Below, piece after piece: positions 22,815 through 31,773 of a DNA stretch of 64,000 bases (within the stretch, counting starts at the first letter, position 1; each line of letters starts with the position of its first letter). The DNA is taken from positions 682,001 through 746,000 of the forward strand of contig NZ_LT607412.1 of the NCBI RefSeq assembly GCF_900091455.1, in the 5' to 3' direction. Origin of the DNA: Micromonospora coriariae (GTDB taxonomy: Bacteria > Actinomycetota > Actinomycetes > Mycobacteriales > Micromonosporaceae). The notes beneath the pieces are model-generated. The model was given only the letters and a program-made list of their open reading frames with translations, made no database searches and was not told where the DNA came from. The position numbers and the translations under genes were made by a program.

Positions 22815-24872
22815 TCATGCGTCGATCGCCTCGCGGTCGACGCGGTCGGCGGAGTCGATGAGCCAGTTGCGGCGCGGCTCGACCTTCTCGCCCATCAGCA
22901 GTTCGAGGATCCGCTCGGCGGCGTCCACGTCGTCGAGGGTGATCCGGCGGACGGCGCGGGTGGCCGGGTTCATCGTGGTGTCCCACAGCTCGTCGGCGTC
23001 CATCTCACCGAGGCCCTTGAACCGCGGGATCGGGGTGACGATCTGCTTGCCGGACTTCTCCAGCTTGCGGACCGTCGCCTCCATCTCCGCCTGGGTGTAG
23101 GTGTAGGTGGTCTGCGGGTTGCGACCCTTGGTGGTGATCTTGTGCAGGGGTGGCATCGCGGCGTAGAGCCGGCCGGCCTCGATCAGCGGGCGCATGTACC
23201 GGGCGAAGAGGGTGATCAGCAGCGTACGGATGTGCGCGCCGTCCACGTCCGCGTCGGCCATGATCAGCACCCGGCCGTAGCGCAGGGCGGAGAGGTCGAA
23301 GGTGCGCCCCGAGCCGGCGCCGAGCACCTGGACGATCGCCGCGCACTCGGCGTTGTCCAACACCTGCTGGAGGTTGGCCTTCTGCACGTTGAGGATCTTG
23401 CCGCGGATCGGCAGCAGCGCCTGGTATTCCGAGGAGCGGGCCATCCGGCTCGTCCCGAGGGCGCTGTCGCCCTCGACGATGAAGAGCTCGCTGCGGTCGA
23501 TGCCGGTGGCACGGCAGTCGACCAGCTTCGGCGGCATCGACGCGCCCTCCAGGGCGGTCTTGCGCCGGGCGGCGTCCTTCTGCTGCTTCTGGGTGAGCCG
23601 GACCCGCGCCGCGTCGACGACCTTCTGCAGCACTGTGCGCGCCTCGGCCTTGGTGCGCTTGTCCTCCAGCCAGGCCTTGAGGTGCGCCTCGACCAGCGTG
23701 TGGATCACCTTGGTGATGCCCGTGGTGGAGAGCTCGTCCTTGGTCTGCGAGGTGAACTGCGGCTCGGGGATGCGCACGTGCACCACGGCGGTCATCCCCT
23801 CCAGGACGTCGTCCAGGGTGGGTGGCTCCTCCTTGGCCTTGAGCAGCCCGCGCGTGTTGCGGACGGCGTCGGCGAGGGTGCGCGCCAGGGCCCGCTCGAA
23901 GCCCTTGCGGTGCGTGCCGCCGTGCGCGTTGCGGATGGTGTTGGTGAAGCACTCGACTGTGCGCTCGTAGCCGGTGCCCCAGCGGAACGCCACCTCGACC
24001 TCGGCGCGGCGCTGCACGTTGGACTGCATGACGCCGTTGGCATCGGCGGCGTTCTCCCGGTACGTCCCCTCGCCGGTGACCAGCAGCGTGCCCGAGACCG
24101 GCCGGTCGCCGGCCGGGGCGAGGAACTCCACCATGTCGCTGAGCCCGTTGGGGTAGTGGAACTTCTCCTCGGTGGGCGCCTCGCCGGTCAGGTCGCGCAG
24201 CAGGTAGAGCACACCGGGGACCAGGAAGGCGGTGTTGCGCAGCTTCATCCGGACCGTGTCGACGTCGAGTGCCGCGCCGGTCTCGAAGTAGCGGGCGTCG
24301 TGCCACCAGCGGATCGAGGTGCCGGTGGACTGCCTGCGCTTCATCGCGCCGACCACCTGGAGCCCGGGGCCGGCGGTGAACGGCGCGTCCGGCCCGTCGC
24401 CGTCGAAGATCCCCGGCACGCCGTGCCGGAAGGACATCGCGTGGATCTTGCCGGCCCGGCGGACGGTCACGTCGAACCGGCGGGACAGCGCGTTGACCGC
24501 GGACGCGCCGACGCCGTGCAGGCCGCCGGAGGTCTTGTAGCCGGAGCCGCCGAACTTGCCGCCCGCGTGCAACCGGGTGAGCACCAGCTCGACGCCGGAG
24601 ATCCCGGACTTGGCGTGCACGTCGGTGGGGATGCCCCGGCCGTCGTCGTCGACCTGCACCGAGCCGTCGGCGTGCAGCGTCACCTCGACGTGGGTGGCGT
24701 GGCCGGCGACACCCTCGTCGGTGGAGTTGTCGAGGATCTCGTTGACGAGGTGACCCACGCCACGGCTGTCGGTGGAGCCGATGTACATGCCGGGCCGCTT
24801 GCGGACAGCGTCCAGCCCCTCAAGGTGGGTGAGGTCATCGGCCCCGTACAGGGTGTCAGGCTCTGCGGTCAA
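22815..24872 (-). CDS. Type II DNA topoisomerase subunit B (ParE/GyrB family)
   Basis: The 685-residue ATPase subunit carries GHKL motifs (EILDNSTDEG, DDGRGIP, GGLHGVGASAVNALS), a transducer domain, and the TOPRIM motifs EGDSALG and DADVDGAHIR. The frame is open to 25022, but a TTG at 24872 with GGGGAG upstream gives the family-typical start MTAEPDTLYGADDLTHLEGL. A TAGGCT -10 box at 24947-24952 lies inside the longer frame and supports the downstream start. It pairs with the A subunit gene directly after it. Confidence 0.9.
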   Translation of the reverse strand: MTAEPDTLYGADDLTHLEGLDAVRKRPGMYIGSTDSRGVGHLVNEILDNSTDEGVAGHATHVEVTLHADGSVQVDDDGRGIPTDVHAKSGISGVELVLTRLHAGGKFGGSGYKTSGGLHGVGASAVNALSRRFDVTVRRAGKIHAMSFRHGVPGIFDGDGPDAPFTAGPGLQVVGAMKRRQSTGTSIRWWHDARYFETGAALDVDTVRMKLRNTAFLVPGVLYLLRDLTGEAPTEEKFHYPNGLSDMVEFLAPAGDRPVSGTLLVTGEGTYRENAADANGVMQSNVQRRAEVEVAFRWGTGYERTVECFTNTIRNAHGGTHRKGFERALARTLADAVRNTRGLLKAKEEPPTLDDVLEGMTAVVHVRIPEPQFTSQTKDELSTTGITKVIHTLVEAHLKAWLEDKRTKAEARTVLQKVVDAARVRLTQKQQKDAARRKTALEGASMPPKLVDCRATGIDRSELFIVEGDSALGTSRMARSSEYQALLPIRGKILNVQKANLQQVLDNAECAAIVQVLGAGSGRTFDLSALRYGRVLIMADADVDGAHIRTLLITLFARYMRPLIEAGRLYAAMPPLHKITTKGRNPQTTYTYTQAEMEATVRKLEKSGKQIVTPIPRFKGLGEMDADELWDTTMNPATRAVRRITLDDVDAAERILELLMGEKVEPRRNWLIDSADRVDREAIDA

Positions 24873-24946
24873 CTGGTCGTACTCCCCGGTCTCGGCGGTG
24901 TGCTGCCGGTCACCGGCGACATGAGCCGGCGTGGCGCGCCGCAGCG

Positions 24947-24952
24947 AGCCTA
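24947..24952 (-). promoter_or_regulatory. -10 box of the topoisomerase operon
   Basis: The minus strand reads TAGGCT about 75 nt upstream of the chosen TTG start. No convincing -35 is seen. Confidence 0.45.
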
Positions 24953-25144
24953 GCCCGAGGCTGGGACAACTCCCGGAGGACCTACGCGACCCGCCGTGCC
25001 TCAGTCCCCGGACGTGAGCCAACGAACAGCCCGCGCCCGGCCTGGTTGCCCGTCGGTGATCATGGGGTCACGCGGCGGTCGTCCAGCCACTACGCTGACT
25101 GGCGATCGTGGCCGGCTGGAGCACGGGCGCGGGGCGGGGGTGGC

Positions 25145-25321
25145 ATGGACGAGGTTGAGTCGACGGGCCGGCTGGCGGCCGCGCCGCCGTGGCCGTTGAC
25201 CCGCGCCGAGATCGACGCGTTCGGCGGCGCCGGGCTCGCGCCGGTCCGGGTCGAGGAGATCCAGGAACAGAGCGGGGTACGCCGCTGGCGCGCCGAATTC
25301 CACAGCGGGCCGATCCGATGA
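25145..25321 (+). pseudogene. C-terminal remnant of a class I SAM-dependent methyltransferase, or small coupled protein
   Basis: A 58-codon frame ends in WPLTRAEIDAFGGAGLAPVRVE and RRWRAEF, which resembles the C-terminal end of many actinobacterial SAM-dependent methyltransferases. No methyltransferase core lies upstream. Its stop overlaps the ATG of the next gene (ATGA), so it may still be translated and coupled. I read it as a decayed methyltransferase gene; a genuine small protein is the alternative. Confidence 0.45.
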
Positions 25322-26064
25322 GCGCGTCCATGGACCCGGGTACGACCAGTCGTCAGGAGGCCGTCGGGGTGGACGAGACGACTGGCGGCGCTGTCCGGCG
25401 CGCCATCGGTACGCGGGCCCGGCCGTGGCTGCTCGCGGGCACCCTGTTTGCGGGGCTGCTCGCCGCCGTGGCCCTGATCGCCGCGATGGGCCCCGCGGAC
25501 CGCACGTTCGCCGGTCTCTCGGACACGGTCCAGAGCCTGATGTCGGTCGCAACGCCGCTCTTCGGCATTCTGCTGGTGGGCGACCTGCGACGGGCGCCCG
25601 ATGCCGTCCGGGTCATCCCCACGGTGCTCGCGGTGGGGCTGCCGGCCGTCGTCATCGGCGTCGTCGGGGTGCTCATCTGCGCCACGACGCTCGCTCTGAC
25701 CCCGGCCGACGTCGCCGGCGACCCGTGGCGGCACGCCGGGACCGTCGCGGTCGGCAGCGTGTTGGCGCAGGTCGTCGCCGGGCTGGTGGGCACCGGGCTG
25801 GGCCTGCTGCTGCGTTCGCCCGTCGTCGCGTTCCTCGGCACCATCGTGTTGCCGCTGGGCGTGTACGCGCTGCTGGGCGCCGTGGACACCCTCCTGCCCG
25901 CCCAGGCCTGGCTCACCCCGTACGGCAGCGTGCGCAACCTGCTCTCGGGCGACATGAGTGTCCTGCGGTGGGCACAGTGGCTGACCGTTCTCCTGATCTG
26001 GGGTGTCGGTCTGAACGCCGCTGGCGCGGCGTTGCTGAGGCGACGCCGGCAGACCGACCGGTAG
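25318..26064 (+). CDS. ABC-2-type membrane protein (permease-like)
   Basis: The 248-residue protein has a polar N-terminus followed by six hydrophobic segments with the general layout of ABC-2 permeases (for example LLAGTLFAGLLAAVALIAAM and VVAFLGTIVLPLGVYALLGA), ending in a basic tail. No ATPase gene is adjacent, so either it works with a distant ATPase or it is an orphan. It is translationally coupled to the methyltransferase-like remnant. The family assignment is moderate and the function is unknown. Confidence 0.65.
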   Translation: MSASMDPGTTSRQEAVGVDETTGGAVRRAIGTRARPWLLAGTLFAGLLAAVALIAAMGPADRTFAGLSDTVQSLMSVATPLFGILLVGDLRRAPDAVRVIPTVLAVGLPAVVIGVVGVLICATTLALTPADVAGDPWRHAGTVAVGSVLAQVVAGLVGTGLGLLLRSPVVAFLGTIVLPLGVYALLGAVDTLLPAQAWLTPYGSVRNLLSGDMSVLRWAQWLTVLLIWGVGLNAAGAALLRRRRQTDR

Positions 26065-26220
26065 GTCAGCTCGGCGCCACCAGCCCGACAGCTCGGCGGT
26101 GGCCCGTCCGGGCGTGTCTTTCATCGAACGATTCTGTTACGAGCCATTGACGCCTGTCGCACGGGGGTGATCTGATCGCGCTCTCAGAGAATCTTTCATC
26201 TTTCGATGGATGGGAGCCCC

Positions 26221-27477
26221 ATGGCCAGGTTCCGGCGTACCGCGCTCGCCGCGGCACTCACGATCGTCACGGCGGCGCTGTCGACCGCCGTCGCGCTGCC
26301 CGCCCCCGCGTCCGCCGCGCTGCCCACCGCCGCGGTGGCGCTCGGCGACAGCTTCATCAGCGGCGAGGGCGCCGGGGCCTACACCCCGGTCGTCGACGTC
26401 AACGGTGTCGCCCAGGGCTTCCCCGGCTGGACGGCACCGAACAACAACGCGTTCTTCTGCCACCGTTCGGCGAACGCCTCGTTGAACCAGGCCAACCTGC
26501 CGGGCATCCAGAACCGGTTCAACCTGGCCTGCTCCGGCGGCCAGCCGCACGACATCGCCAACGCCTCCCAGGCGCGAGCCAACGGCCGTACCGTGGCCTC
26601 GCAGCTCAACCAGCTCCGTGCCGTCGCGCAGACCCAGGACATCGACCTGGTGCTGGTCGGCCTGGGTTCGAACAACAGCTCGTTCACCTTCGGCAGCGTG
26701 GCGGAGAAGTGCGCCAACCGGTTCATCGCCGACGCCTGGACGGGTTGGTGGGAGTTCTGGGCGTACCTGGGCGGCCCGGTGGAGCAGAAGCCGTGCACTG
26801 ACGCCGACCTGGCCACCGCCGCGCAGCTCAGCGCCGCGACCGCGGAGACCACCGCCGCGGTACGACAACTGCTGACCACTCTCGACCAGGTGGACGCGGA
26901 CGGGCAGCACCGGATCGTGTTCCAGGACTACACCAACCCGCTGCCGATGGACCTGAACCCGACGTTCCACACCGAGGACGGCCGGGACGACACCCGGGAC
27001 AAGTTCCGCGACCTGGGAGCCGAGCGGTACGCGGCCGGTTGCCCGATCCATCGGGCCAGCCTGATGCCCGGACACCGCTTCTCGCAGGGTCTCGGCACGA
27101 TTGTGAAGTCCACCCGGGACACCCTGGCCGCCGAGTTCCCCGCCGCCGACCTGGTCTACCTCAACGTGCAGCGGGCCTTCGACGGCGCGCGGCTCTGTGA
27201 GTCGTCGAACAGTCCGACCGGCGCGCTGGCCACCCCGATCCGGCTCCAGGACAGCCCGAACGGCACCTTCGTCACCAGCCTCTCCGGCAAGGACAAGATC
27301 GCGATCCAGCGAATCGCCAACACCTGCGTCAGTTACTTCCAGACCTGCCAGGAGTCGTGGCACCCGAACGCCACTGGGCACCAGGTGCTCGGCCAGTGCC
27401 TCAGCGGCGCCGCCGCCACCAGCGCCCGCGCGGTGGCCTGCGTGCGGGCCAGCAACGGGACGATCTCGGTTTCCTGA
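26221..27477 (+). CDS. Secreted SGNH/GDSL hydrolase
   Basis: The 418-residue protein has a Sec signal peptide (FRRTALAAALTIVTAALSTAVALPAPASAA, cleaved near residue 34) and an SGNH-type esterase/lipase domain starting with the block I serine motif ALGDSFISGEG. Block III GLGSNNSSF and the block V histidine in ESWHPNATGH are present, so the triad is complete. Six or more cysteines suggest disulfides. The ATG has GGGAG upstream and the gene is followed by a perfect hairpin. It likely hydrolyses extracellular esters or lipids; the substrate is not evident. Confidence 0.88.
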   Translation: MARFRRTALAAALTIVTAALSTAVALPAPASAALPTAAVALGDSFISGEGAGAYTPVVDVNGVAQGFPGWTAPNNNAFFCHRSANASLNQANLPGIQNRFNLACSGGQPHDIANASQARANGRTVASQLNQLRAVAQTQDIDLVLVGLGSNNSSFTFGSVAEKCANRFIADAWTGWWEFWAYLGGPVEQKPCTDADLATAAQLSAATAETTAAVRQLLTTLDQVDADGQHRIVFQDYTNPLPMDLNPTFHTEDGRDDTRDKFRDLGAERYAAGCPIHRASLMPGHRFSQGLGTIVKSTRDTLAAEFPAADLVYLNVQRAFDGARLCESSNSPTGALATPIRLQDSPNGTFVTSLSGKDKIAIQRIANTCVSYFQTCQESWHPNATGHQVLGQCLSGAAATSARAVACVRASNGTISVS

Positions 27478-27490
27478 CCCGGATCGTCAC

Positions 27491-27520
27491 CGGAGGCCCC
27501 GCCACCCGGCGGGGCCTCCG
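27491..27520 (+). terminator. Terminator hairpin of the SGNH hydrolase gene
   Basis: CGGAGGCCCCGCC and GGCGGGGCCTCCG form a perfect 13-bp stem around an ACCC loop, 13 nt after the stop codon. Confidence 0.8.
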
Positions 27521-27579
27521 TCGCGTCCGCCACGGATGAGAGCGGCCAGCGGCGGCTACCCGCCGGTAACGTCGGCCCG

Positions 27580-27585
27580 TAGGCT
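27580..27585 (+). promoter_or_regulatory. -10 box for a leaderless alpha/beta hydrolase transcript
   Basis: TAGGCT lies six bases before the GTG start codon and no ribosome binding site is present. Confidence 0.6.
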
Positions 27586-27591
27586 GGGCCC

Positions 27592-28455
27592 GTGAACGGG
27601 GACACGGAGTACTCGCAGGAATTCGTCGACGTCGACGGCGGTCGGCTCGGTGTGCAGGTGTATCCCGAGCCGGCCGGACCGGCGGGGGCGCCGATGGTGG
27701 TTATCTGGCCCGCGATGGGGGTCCGCGCCCGCTACTACCGGCCGTTCGCGGCCGCGCTGCGCGCCGCCGGGCTGGGGGTGGTCGTGGTCGACCTGCGCGG
27801 CACCGGGACGAGCACCCCCGCGCCGAGCCGCGCCGACCGGCACGGCTACAGCGAGCTGGCCGGCGACGTCGGCACCGTGCTGGCCGCGCTCAAGCCGCGG
27901 CTGGACGGGCGTACCCGGCTGCTGCTGGGGCACTCGCTCGGCGGGCAGGCCGCGCTGCTGCACCTCGCCCTGCACGGTGGTGACGCGGTGGACGGGCTGG
28001 CGCTGGTCGCGGTCGGCGTCCCCTACTGGCGAAGCTATCCCGGCCGGCGCGGCCTCGGCGTGCTGCCGTACACCCAGGGGATCGCCGCGACCGCCGCGCT
28101 GCTCGGGGTCTGGCCGGGCTGGAGTTTCGGCGGCCGGCAGGCACGCGGAGTGATCAGAGACTGGGCGTACACCGCGCGGACCGGCCGCTTCCCCCGGCTG
28201 GACGGCACGGACACCGAGGCGGCGGTGCGCGCGGTACGAACCCCGGTGCTGGCGGTCAGCGTGGACGACGACCAGTACACACCGCACGAGTCCATGGACC
28301 ACCTCTGCGCGAAACTCACAGCGGCGCCGCTGACCCGCGAGCGGTACACAGTGGCCCAGGCCGGCGCGGCGCTGGACCACTTCACCTGGGTCCGCGCGGG
28401 CACCCCGCTGGCACAGCGGGTCGCCCGCTTCGCCGGCGACCTGCCGCACCGCTGA
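27592..28455 (+). CDS. Alpha/beta hydrolase
   Basis: The 287-residue protein shows the alpha/beta-hydrolase fold with VVVVDLRGTGTST, the nucleophile elbow LLGHSLGGQAA (about residues 104-114), an acidic residue in VSVDDDQYTP and a histidine in LDHFTWV near the C-terminus. It starts at a GTG expected to be leaderless. It resembles intracellular serine hydrolases of unknown substrate. Confidence 0.82.
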   Translation: MNGDTEYSQEFVDVDGGRLGVQVYPEPAGPAGAPMVVIWPAMGVRARYYRPFAAALRAAGLGVVVVDLRGTGTSTPAPSRADRHGYSELAGDVGTVLAALKPRLDGRTRLLLGHSLGGQAALLHLALHGGDAVDGLALVAVGVPYWRSYPGRRGLGVLPYTQGIAATAALLGVWPGWSFGGRQARGVIRDWAYTARTGRFPRLDGTDTEAAVRAVRTPVLAVSVDDDQYTPHESMDHLCAKLTAAPLTRERYTVAQAGAALDHFTWVRAGTPLAQRVARFAGDLPHR

Positions 28456-28494
28456 GCGGTACCGGCCGGTCGCCGCGTGGCCCGGCCGGCCCGC

Positions 28495-28665
28495 TCACTC
28501 CTCCTGGTCCAGCGGCACCAGGTCGCCGTCGCGCTCCACCCGGACCTCACCGTGGTCCTTGCGCGGCGGCACCTCCGCGGTGTTCCTGTGCGGGTCGTTG
28601 TCCGGGTGCATGAGCACCGCGTCGGTACTGGCGGTCTTCTCCCGGCTCTCCTCCGGCTGCGACAT
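28495..28665 (-). CDS. Small charged hypothetical protein
   Basis: A 56-residue acidic, hydrophilic protein (begins MSQPEESREKTAST, ends DLVPLDQEE) is encoded between two plus-strand genes. The ATG at 28665 has an AGGGGAA ribosome binding site about six bases upstream, which supports expression. It has no hydrophobic segment and no domain I know; its charge resembles small stress-associated actinobacterial proteins. Confidence 0.6.
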   Translation of the reverse strand: MSQPEESREKTASTDAVLMHPDNDPHRNTAEVPPRKDHGEVRVERDGDLVPLDQEE

Positions 28666-28862
28666 CCCGTTCCCCTCTCCCTCAGCGTCTGTCGAGATCT
28701 ACCCACCACGGACCGAACGACTCCTGCCGGCGACGATGCGGCAATCCAGGGCCCGGATGTCCTGGTCGTACCGGTTGCGGCGCGGACCGGCCCGCCGGGG
28801 GCGGGGTTAGCGGCCCGGGCGGCGGGTAAGCCGCAGCGCCCGACACGGCGGAAGGGGATCAG

Positions 28863-29492
28863 ATGTCCGAACGGCATACCGCACTGCGCTCGATGCACGA
28901 TCTGGGTCTGGCGGCCTGGTTCGGCGGCTCCCTCATGGGAGCGCTCGGCGTCAACGGCGCGGCTGCGAAGATCAGTGACTCCACACAGCGGCTCCCGGTC
29001 GCCTCGGCCGGATGGTCCAAGTGGACCCCGGTCAACGCGGCCGCCATCGGGGCCCACCTGGCCGGGGCGGTCGGTGAACTGGTGACGGAGAGCCCACGGA
29101 TGGCCAGCCAGTCCGGTGTCGCCCGCGCCAGCACCATCAAGACGGCGCTGACGATCGGCGCGCTCGCGGTGACCGGCTACAGCCGGTTGATCGGCATGCG
29201 CTTGGAGAAGGCGGGCGCCCCACCGGTGAACGGCGCCACCGAGCCGAACCACCAGACCCCGGCCAGGGTTGCCGCCTCGCAGCGGCAGATGAGGATGCTC
29301 CAGTGGGCCATCCCGGCGCTGACCGGGACGCTGGTGGTGGTCACCGCGTACATGGGTGAGCAGCAGAAACCCGGTCAGGTGTTCCGGGGGATGCTCGGCC
29401 GGGCCGGAATGCTGATGGGCGCCCCGAAGGGGATGGCCAAGATCGCCGGCATGGGCGCCGGCAAGCGGCAGATGGCGATGGCCGGGCGCTGA
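28863..29492 (+). CDS. Conserved hypothetical membrane protein
   Basis: The 209-residue protein has four to five moderately hydrophobic segments (for example LAAWFGGSLMGALGVNGAAA, TALTIGALAVTGYS and LQWAIPALTGTLVVVTAY) and a Gly/Met-rich C-terminus. A GGAAGGGGATC ribosome binding site precedes the ATG. The early histidines near HDLGLAAWFGG recall small heme- or DUF-type membrane proteins of actinobacteria, but I cannot name a function. Confidence 0.7.
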   Translation: MSERHTALRSMHDLGLAAWFGGSLMGALGVNGAAAKISDSTQRLPVASAGWSKWTPVNAAAIGAHLAGAVGELVTESPRMASQSGVARASTIKTALTIGALAVTGYSRLIGMRLEKAGAPPVNGATEPNHQTPARVAASQRQMRMLQWAIPALTGTLVVVTAYMGEQQKPGQVFRGMLGRAGMLMGAPKGMAKIAGMGAGKRQMAMAGR

Positions 29493-29658
29493 GCGCCGCG
29501 CTGGCCGGCGTCCCGCCGGCACCTCGACGGCGGGGCGCCGGCCGGCTCTGCGCCGCAGTTACGACCGGGCATGGCGCGCGGCCGCGACCGGGCGAGCCTG
29601 ACGGCCTGGGAAGGGCAATCGTCCGCCGGTAGCGGCGGACCCGACGAGCGGGGTGGCC

Positions 29659-30030
29659 ATGACGGCGCACGAGGGACGCAGTGGCGGCGGCGACCGGCTG
29701 GAGCCGGAGGCGGTCGAGCCGTGGAAGACCGAGGACGGTTTCGACGCCGAGCCGCCCTGGGGCGCGGATGAGCACTCGCCGATGGACGAGGGCAGCGAGG
29801 AGACGGCGGTGCCCGAGGGGCAGCGGGGTGATCGCCGCGCCGGCGCCCCGGCGGGCCGGTCCGGCTCGGCAGGCCGGCACGGTTTCGGCTCGGTGGAACC
29901 GACCCGTACCACCGCGGCCGGACCGGGCGCGCCCCCGGACCCGGCGCCCAGCCGCCGGTCCTTCCCGGACGACGCGGACATCGACGAGCGGGCCGAGGAC
30001 GCGCTGCGGACCCGGGGCCGGCGCTCCTGA
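29659..30030 (+). CDS. Hypothetical acidic, disordered protein
   Basis: The 123-residue product is rich in Gly, Glu, Asp, Pro and Arg and has no hydrophobic segment or known domain; it looks largely disordered. A GTG two codons upstream is an alternative start. The codon use is typical for the region, but the lack of a family makes it only a probable gene. Confidence 0.5.
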   Translation: MTAHEGRSGGGDRLEPEAVEPWKTEDGFDAEPPWGADEHSPMDEGSEETAVPEGQRGDRRAGAPAGRSGSAGRHGFGSVEPTRTTAAGPGAPPDPAPSRRSFPDDADIDERAEDALRTRGRRS

Positions 30031-30085
30031 CGGCACCCACCCGGCGTCGTCCGGCCCGGGGCACCTGGGCGCCGACGCCCGACCT

Positions 30086-31015
30086 TCAGCCGGTCGACGT
30101 GGCGCGGGCCGGGACGCTCTGGCGCTCCGGCTCGGCTCCGAGAATGTTCTCGGTGAGCAGCTGCGCCAGTCGGGTGGCGTCGCGCTGTGCCTGACCGGCG
30201 CAGCAGTTGTTGAACAGCACGTGCAGCTCGTCGGCCGGGTGGGCCAGCTCGGCGAGCAGCCCGGCCCAGTGCCGCAGCTCCTCCTCGGCGTACGCGTAGC
30301 GGAACTTGTCCTGCTTGTCGCCGTCGCGCCAGGCGTCGCTGTGGCCGTGGAACCGGACGATCGCCGGCTCCGCCGTGGTGGTCAGGATCGGCGGCACCGA
30401 CGACGGGTGGCCCTGCGGCATGTCGACGCAGACCAGCGAGAGGTCGTGCGCGCGCAGCAGGGCCATCGTGGCCGGTGCCGCGGTCTCGTCGAACCAGGAT
30501 CCGTGCCGCAGTTCCACGGCGACCCGCCACGGCCGGCATCGCCGTGCCAGCTCGGCGATCCGGCGTTCGGCGGCGGCACCGCGTACCAGCCACGGCGGGA
30601 ACTGCAGCAGCACCACACCCAGCTTGCCGGCCGCCGCGATCGGGTCCAGCGCGGCCCGGAACCGGGACCACAACTCGTCGTAGGCCCGCTCCGGCAGGTC
30701 GCGACGACGGATCCGGCTCGGGCCGGTGGCCGGGCGCAGGTCGCGGGGCAGCGCGGCGACCGGCGTCGGGTGACCGGTGAAGAGGCTGAACGCCTTGACG
30801 TCGAAGGTGAACTCGGCCGGTGTGGCGTCGACCCAGCCCTGCGTGACCTCCGGCAAGGGGATCGCGTAGTAGGAGGTGTCCACCTCGACCAGTGGGAACC
30901 GCCCGGCGTAGTAGGCGAGTCGACCGGCTGGGGTGTTGGCCGAGCGCGGGTACCACCCCGAGCGCAGCAGCGACTGGTCGGCCCAGGACGACGTGCCCAC
31001 CCTAATCACACCCAT
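30086..31015 (-). CDS. DUF72 (YecE-like) family protein
   Basis: The 309-residue protein is a TIM-barrel DUF72 protein. It opens with IRVGTSSWADQSL and GWYP, has FPLVEVDTSYYAIP, FTFDVKAFSLFTGH, and the C-terminal RFHGHSDAWR with FNNCCAGQAQRDA that mark the family. The ATG at 31015 begins directly before the first conserved strand; the frame is open slightly upstream. DUF72 proteins have no firmly established function. It is divergent from the DinB-like gene. Confidence 0.88.
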   Translation of the reverse strand: MGVIRVGTSSWADQSLLRSGWYPRSANTPAGRLAYYAGRFPLVEVDTSYYAIPLPEVTQGWVDATPAEFTFDVKAFSLFTGHPTPVAALPRDLRPATGPSRIRRRDLPERAYDELWSRFRAALDPIAAAGKLGVVLLQFPPWLVRGAAAERRIAELARRCRPWRVAVELRHGSWFDETAAPATMALLRAHDLSLVCVDMPQGHPSSVPPILTTTAEPAIVRFHGHSDAWRDGDKQDKFRYAYAEEELRHWAGLLAELAHPADELHVLFNNCCAGQAQRDATRLAQLLTENILGAEPERQSVPARATSTG

Positions 31016-31146
31016 GTCATTCAGTGGACCGCCCCACGCCCGGATCGGCAACCGCTGGCGGCCCGCGCCGCCCTCGGGTCGGTCAGGGATTGTCGGTGCC
31101 GCCTCCTACGCTGGCGCGCAGCACACATCGACGGAGAGGCGGCACC

Positions 31147-31650
31147 ATGACCAGCACCGAGCAGCTCACCGGAGAGCGGGCCGACCTGCTGCAGACACTG
31201 CGCCGACACCGGGGTTTCCTCCTGCACACCGTCGACGGGTTGACCGACGACCAGGCGGCCACCTGCAGCACGGTCAGCGAGCTCTGCCTCGGCGGCCTCA
31301 TCAAGCACGTGGCCGGCACCGAACACCGGTGGATGCTCTTCGCCGTCGGCGGCGCGGAGGCGATGCAACGCGAGGAGATCGACTGGGCGGGCCAGTTCCG
31401 GATGGCGCAGGGCGACACCCTGGCCGGGCTCGTCGAGCGGTTCCGGCAGGTTGCCGACCAGACCGACGAACTGATCGCCACCCTCGACCTGGACGCGGCG
31501 CATCCGCTGCCCCAGGCGCCCTGGTTCGAGCCGGGGGCGAGCTGGACGGTCCGCCGGGTGCTGCTGCACCTGATCGCCGAGACGTCTCAGCACGCCGGGC
31601 ACGCCGACATCCTGCGCGAGGCGATCGACGGCGCCAAGACCATGGGCTGA
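31147..31650 (+). CDS. DinB/DUF664 family metal-binding protein
   Basis: The 167-residue four-helix-bundle protein has the three metal-ligand histidines expected of DinB-like enzymes: in LIKHVAGTEHRW (about 53-63) and ETSQHAGHADILREAIDG (about 143-160). Actinobacterial members often use mycothiol as a cofactor for transferase or isomerase reactions; whether this one does cannot be told. A GGAGAGG site precedes the ATG and a TACGCT -10 box lies at about 31108. Confidence 0.85.
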   Translation: MTSTEQLTGERADLLQTLRRHRGFLLHTVDGLTDDQAATCSTVSELCLGGLIKHVAGTEHRWMLFAVGGAEAMQREEIDWAGQFRMAQGDTLAGLVERFRQVADQTDELIATLDLDAAHPLPQAPWFEPGASWTVRRVLLHLIAETSQHAGHADILREAIDGAKTMG

Positions 31651-31710
31651 GCGGGCTGAGCGGCCAGGGGCGTTCGCCAGCGGTCCCGTCGTCCACCTCG
31701 CGTGTCACTC

Positions 31711-31738
31711 CACATCCGCCCCCGCGCGGACGGATGTG
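31711..31738. repeat. Inverted repeat between DinB-like and anti-sigma-like genes
   Basis: CACATCCG and CGGATGTG are perfect inverted copies around a 12-base loop, 60 nt after the DinB-like stop and 36 nt before the next start. It may be a terminator or an operator. Confidence 0.4.
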
Positions 31739-31773
31739 ACACCGCGCAGGCGGCCGGCGCTGAGGGACACGAG

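Noticed and set aside
31700..31745. ECF-sigma promoter for the membrane protein at 31774
   Set aside because: The inverted repeat does not contain a recognisable AAC-N16-CGTC type motif, and no adjacent ECF sigma factor gene is present.
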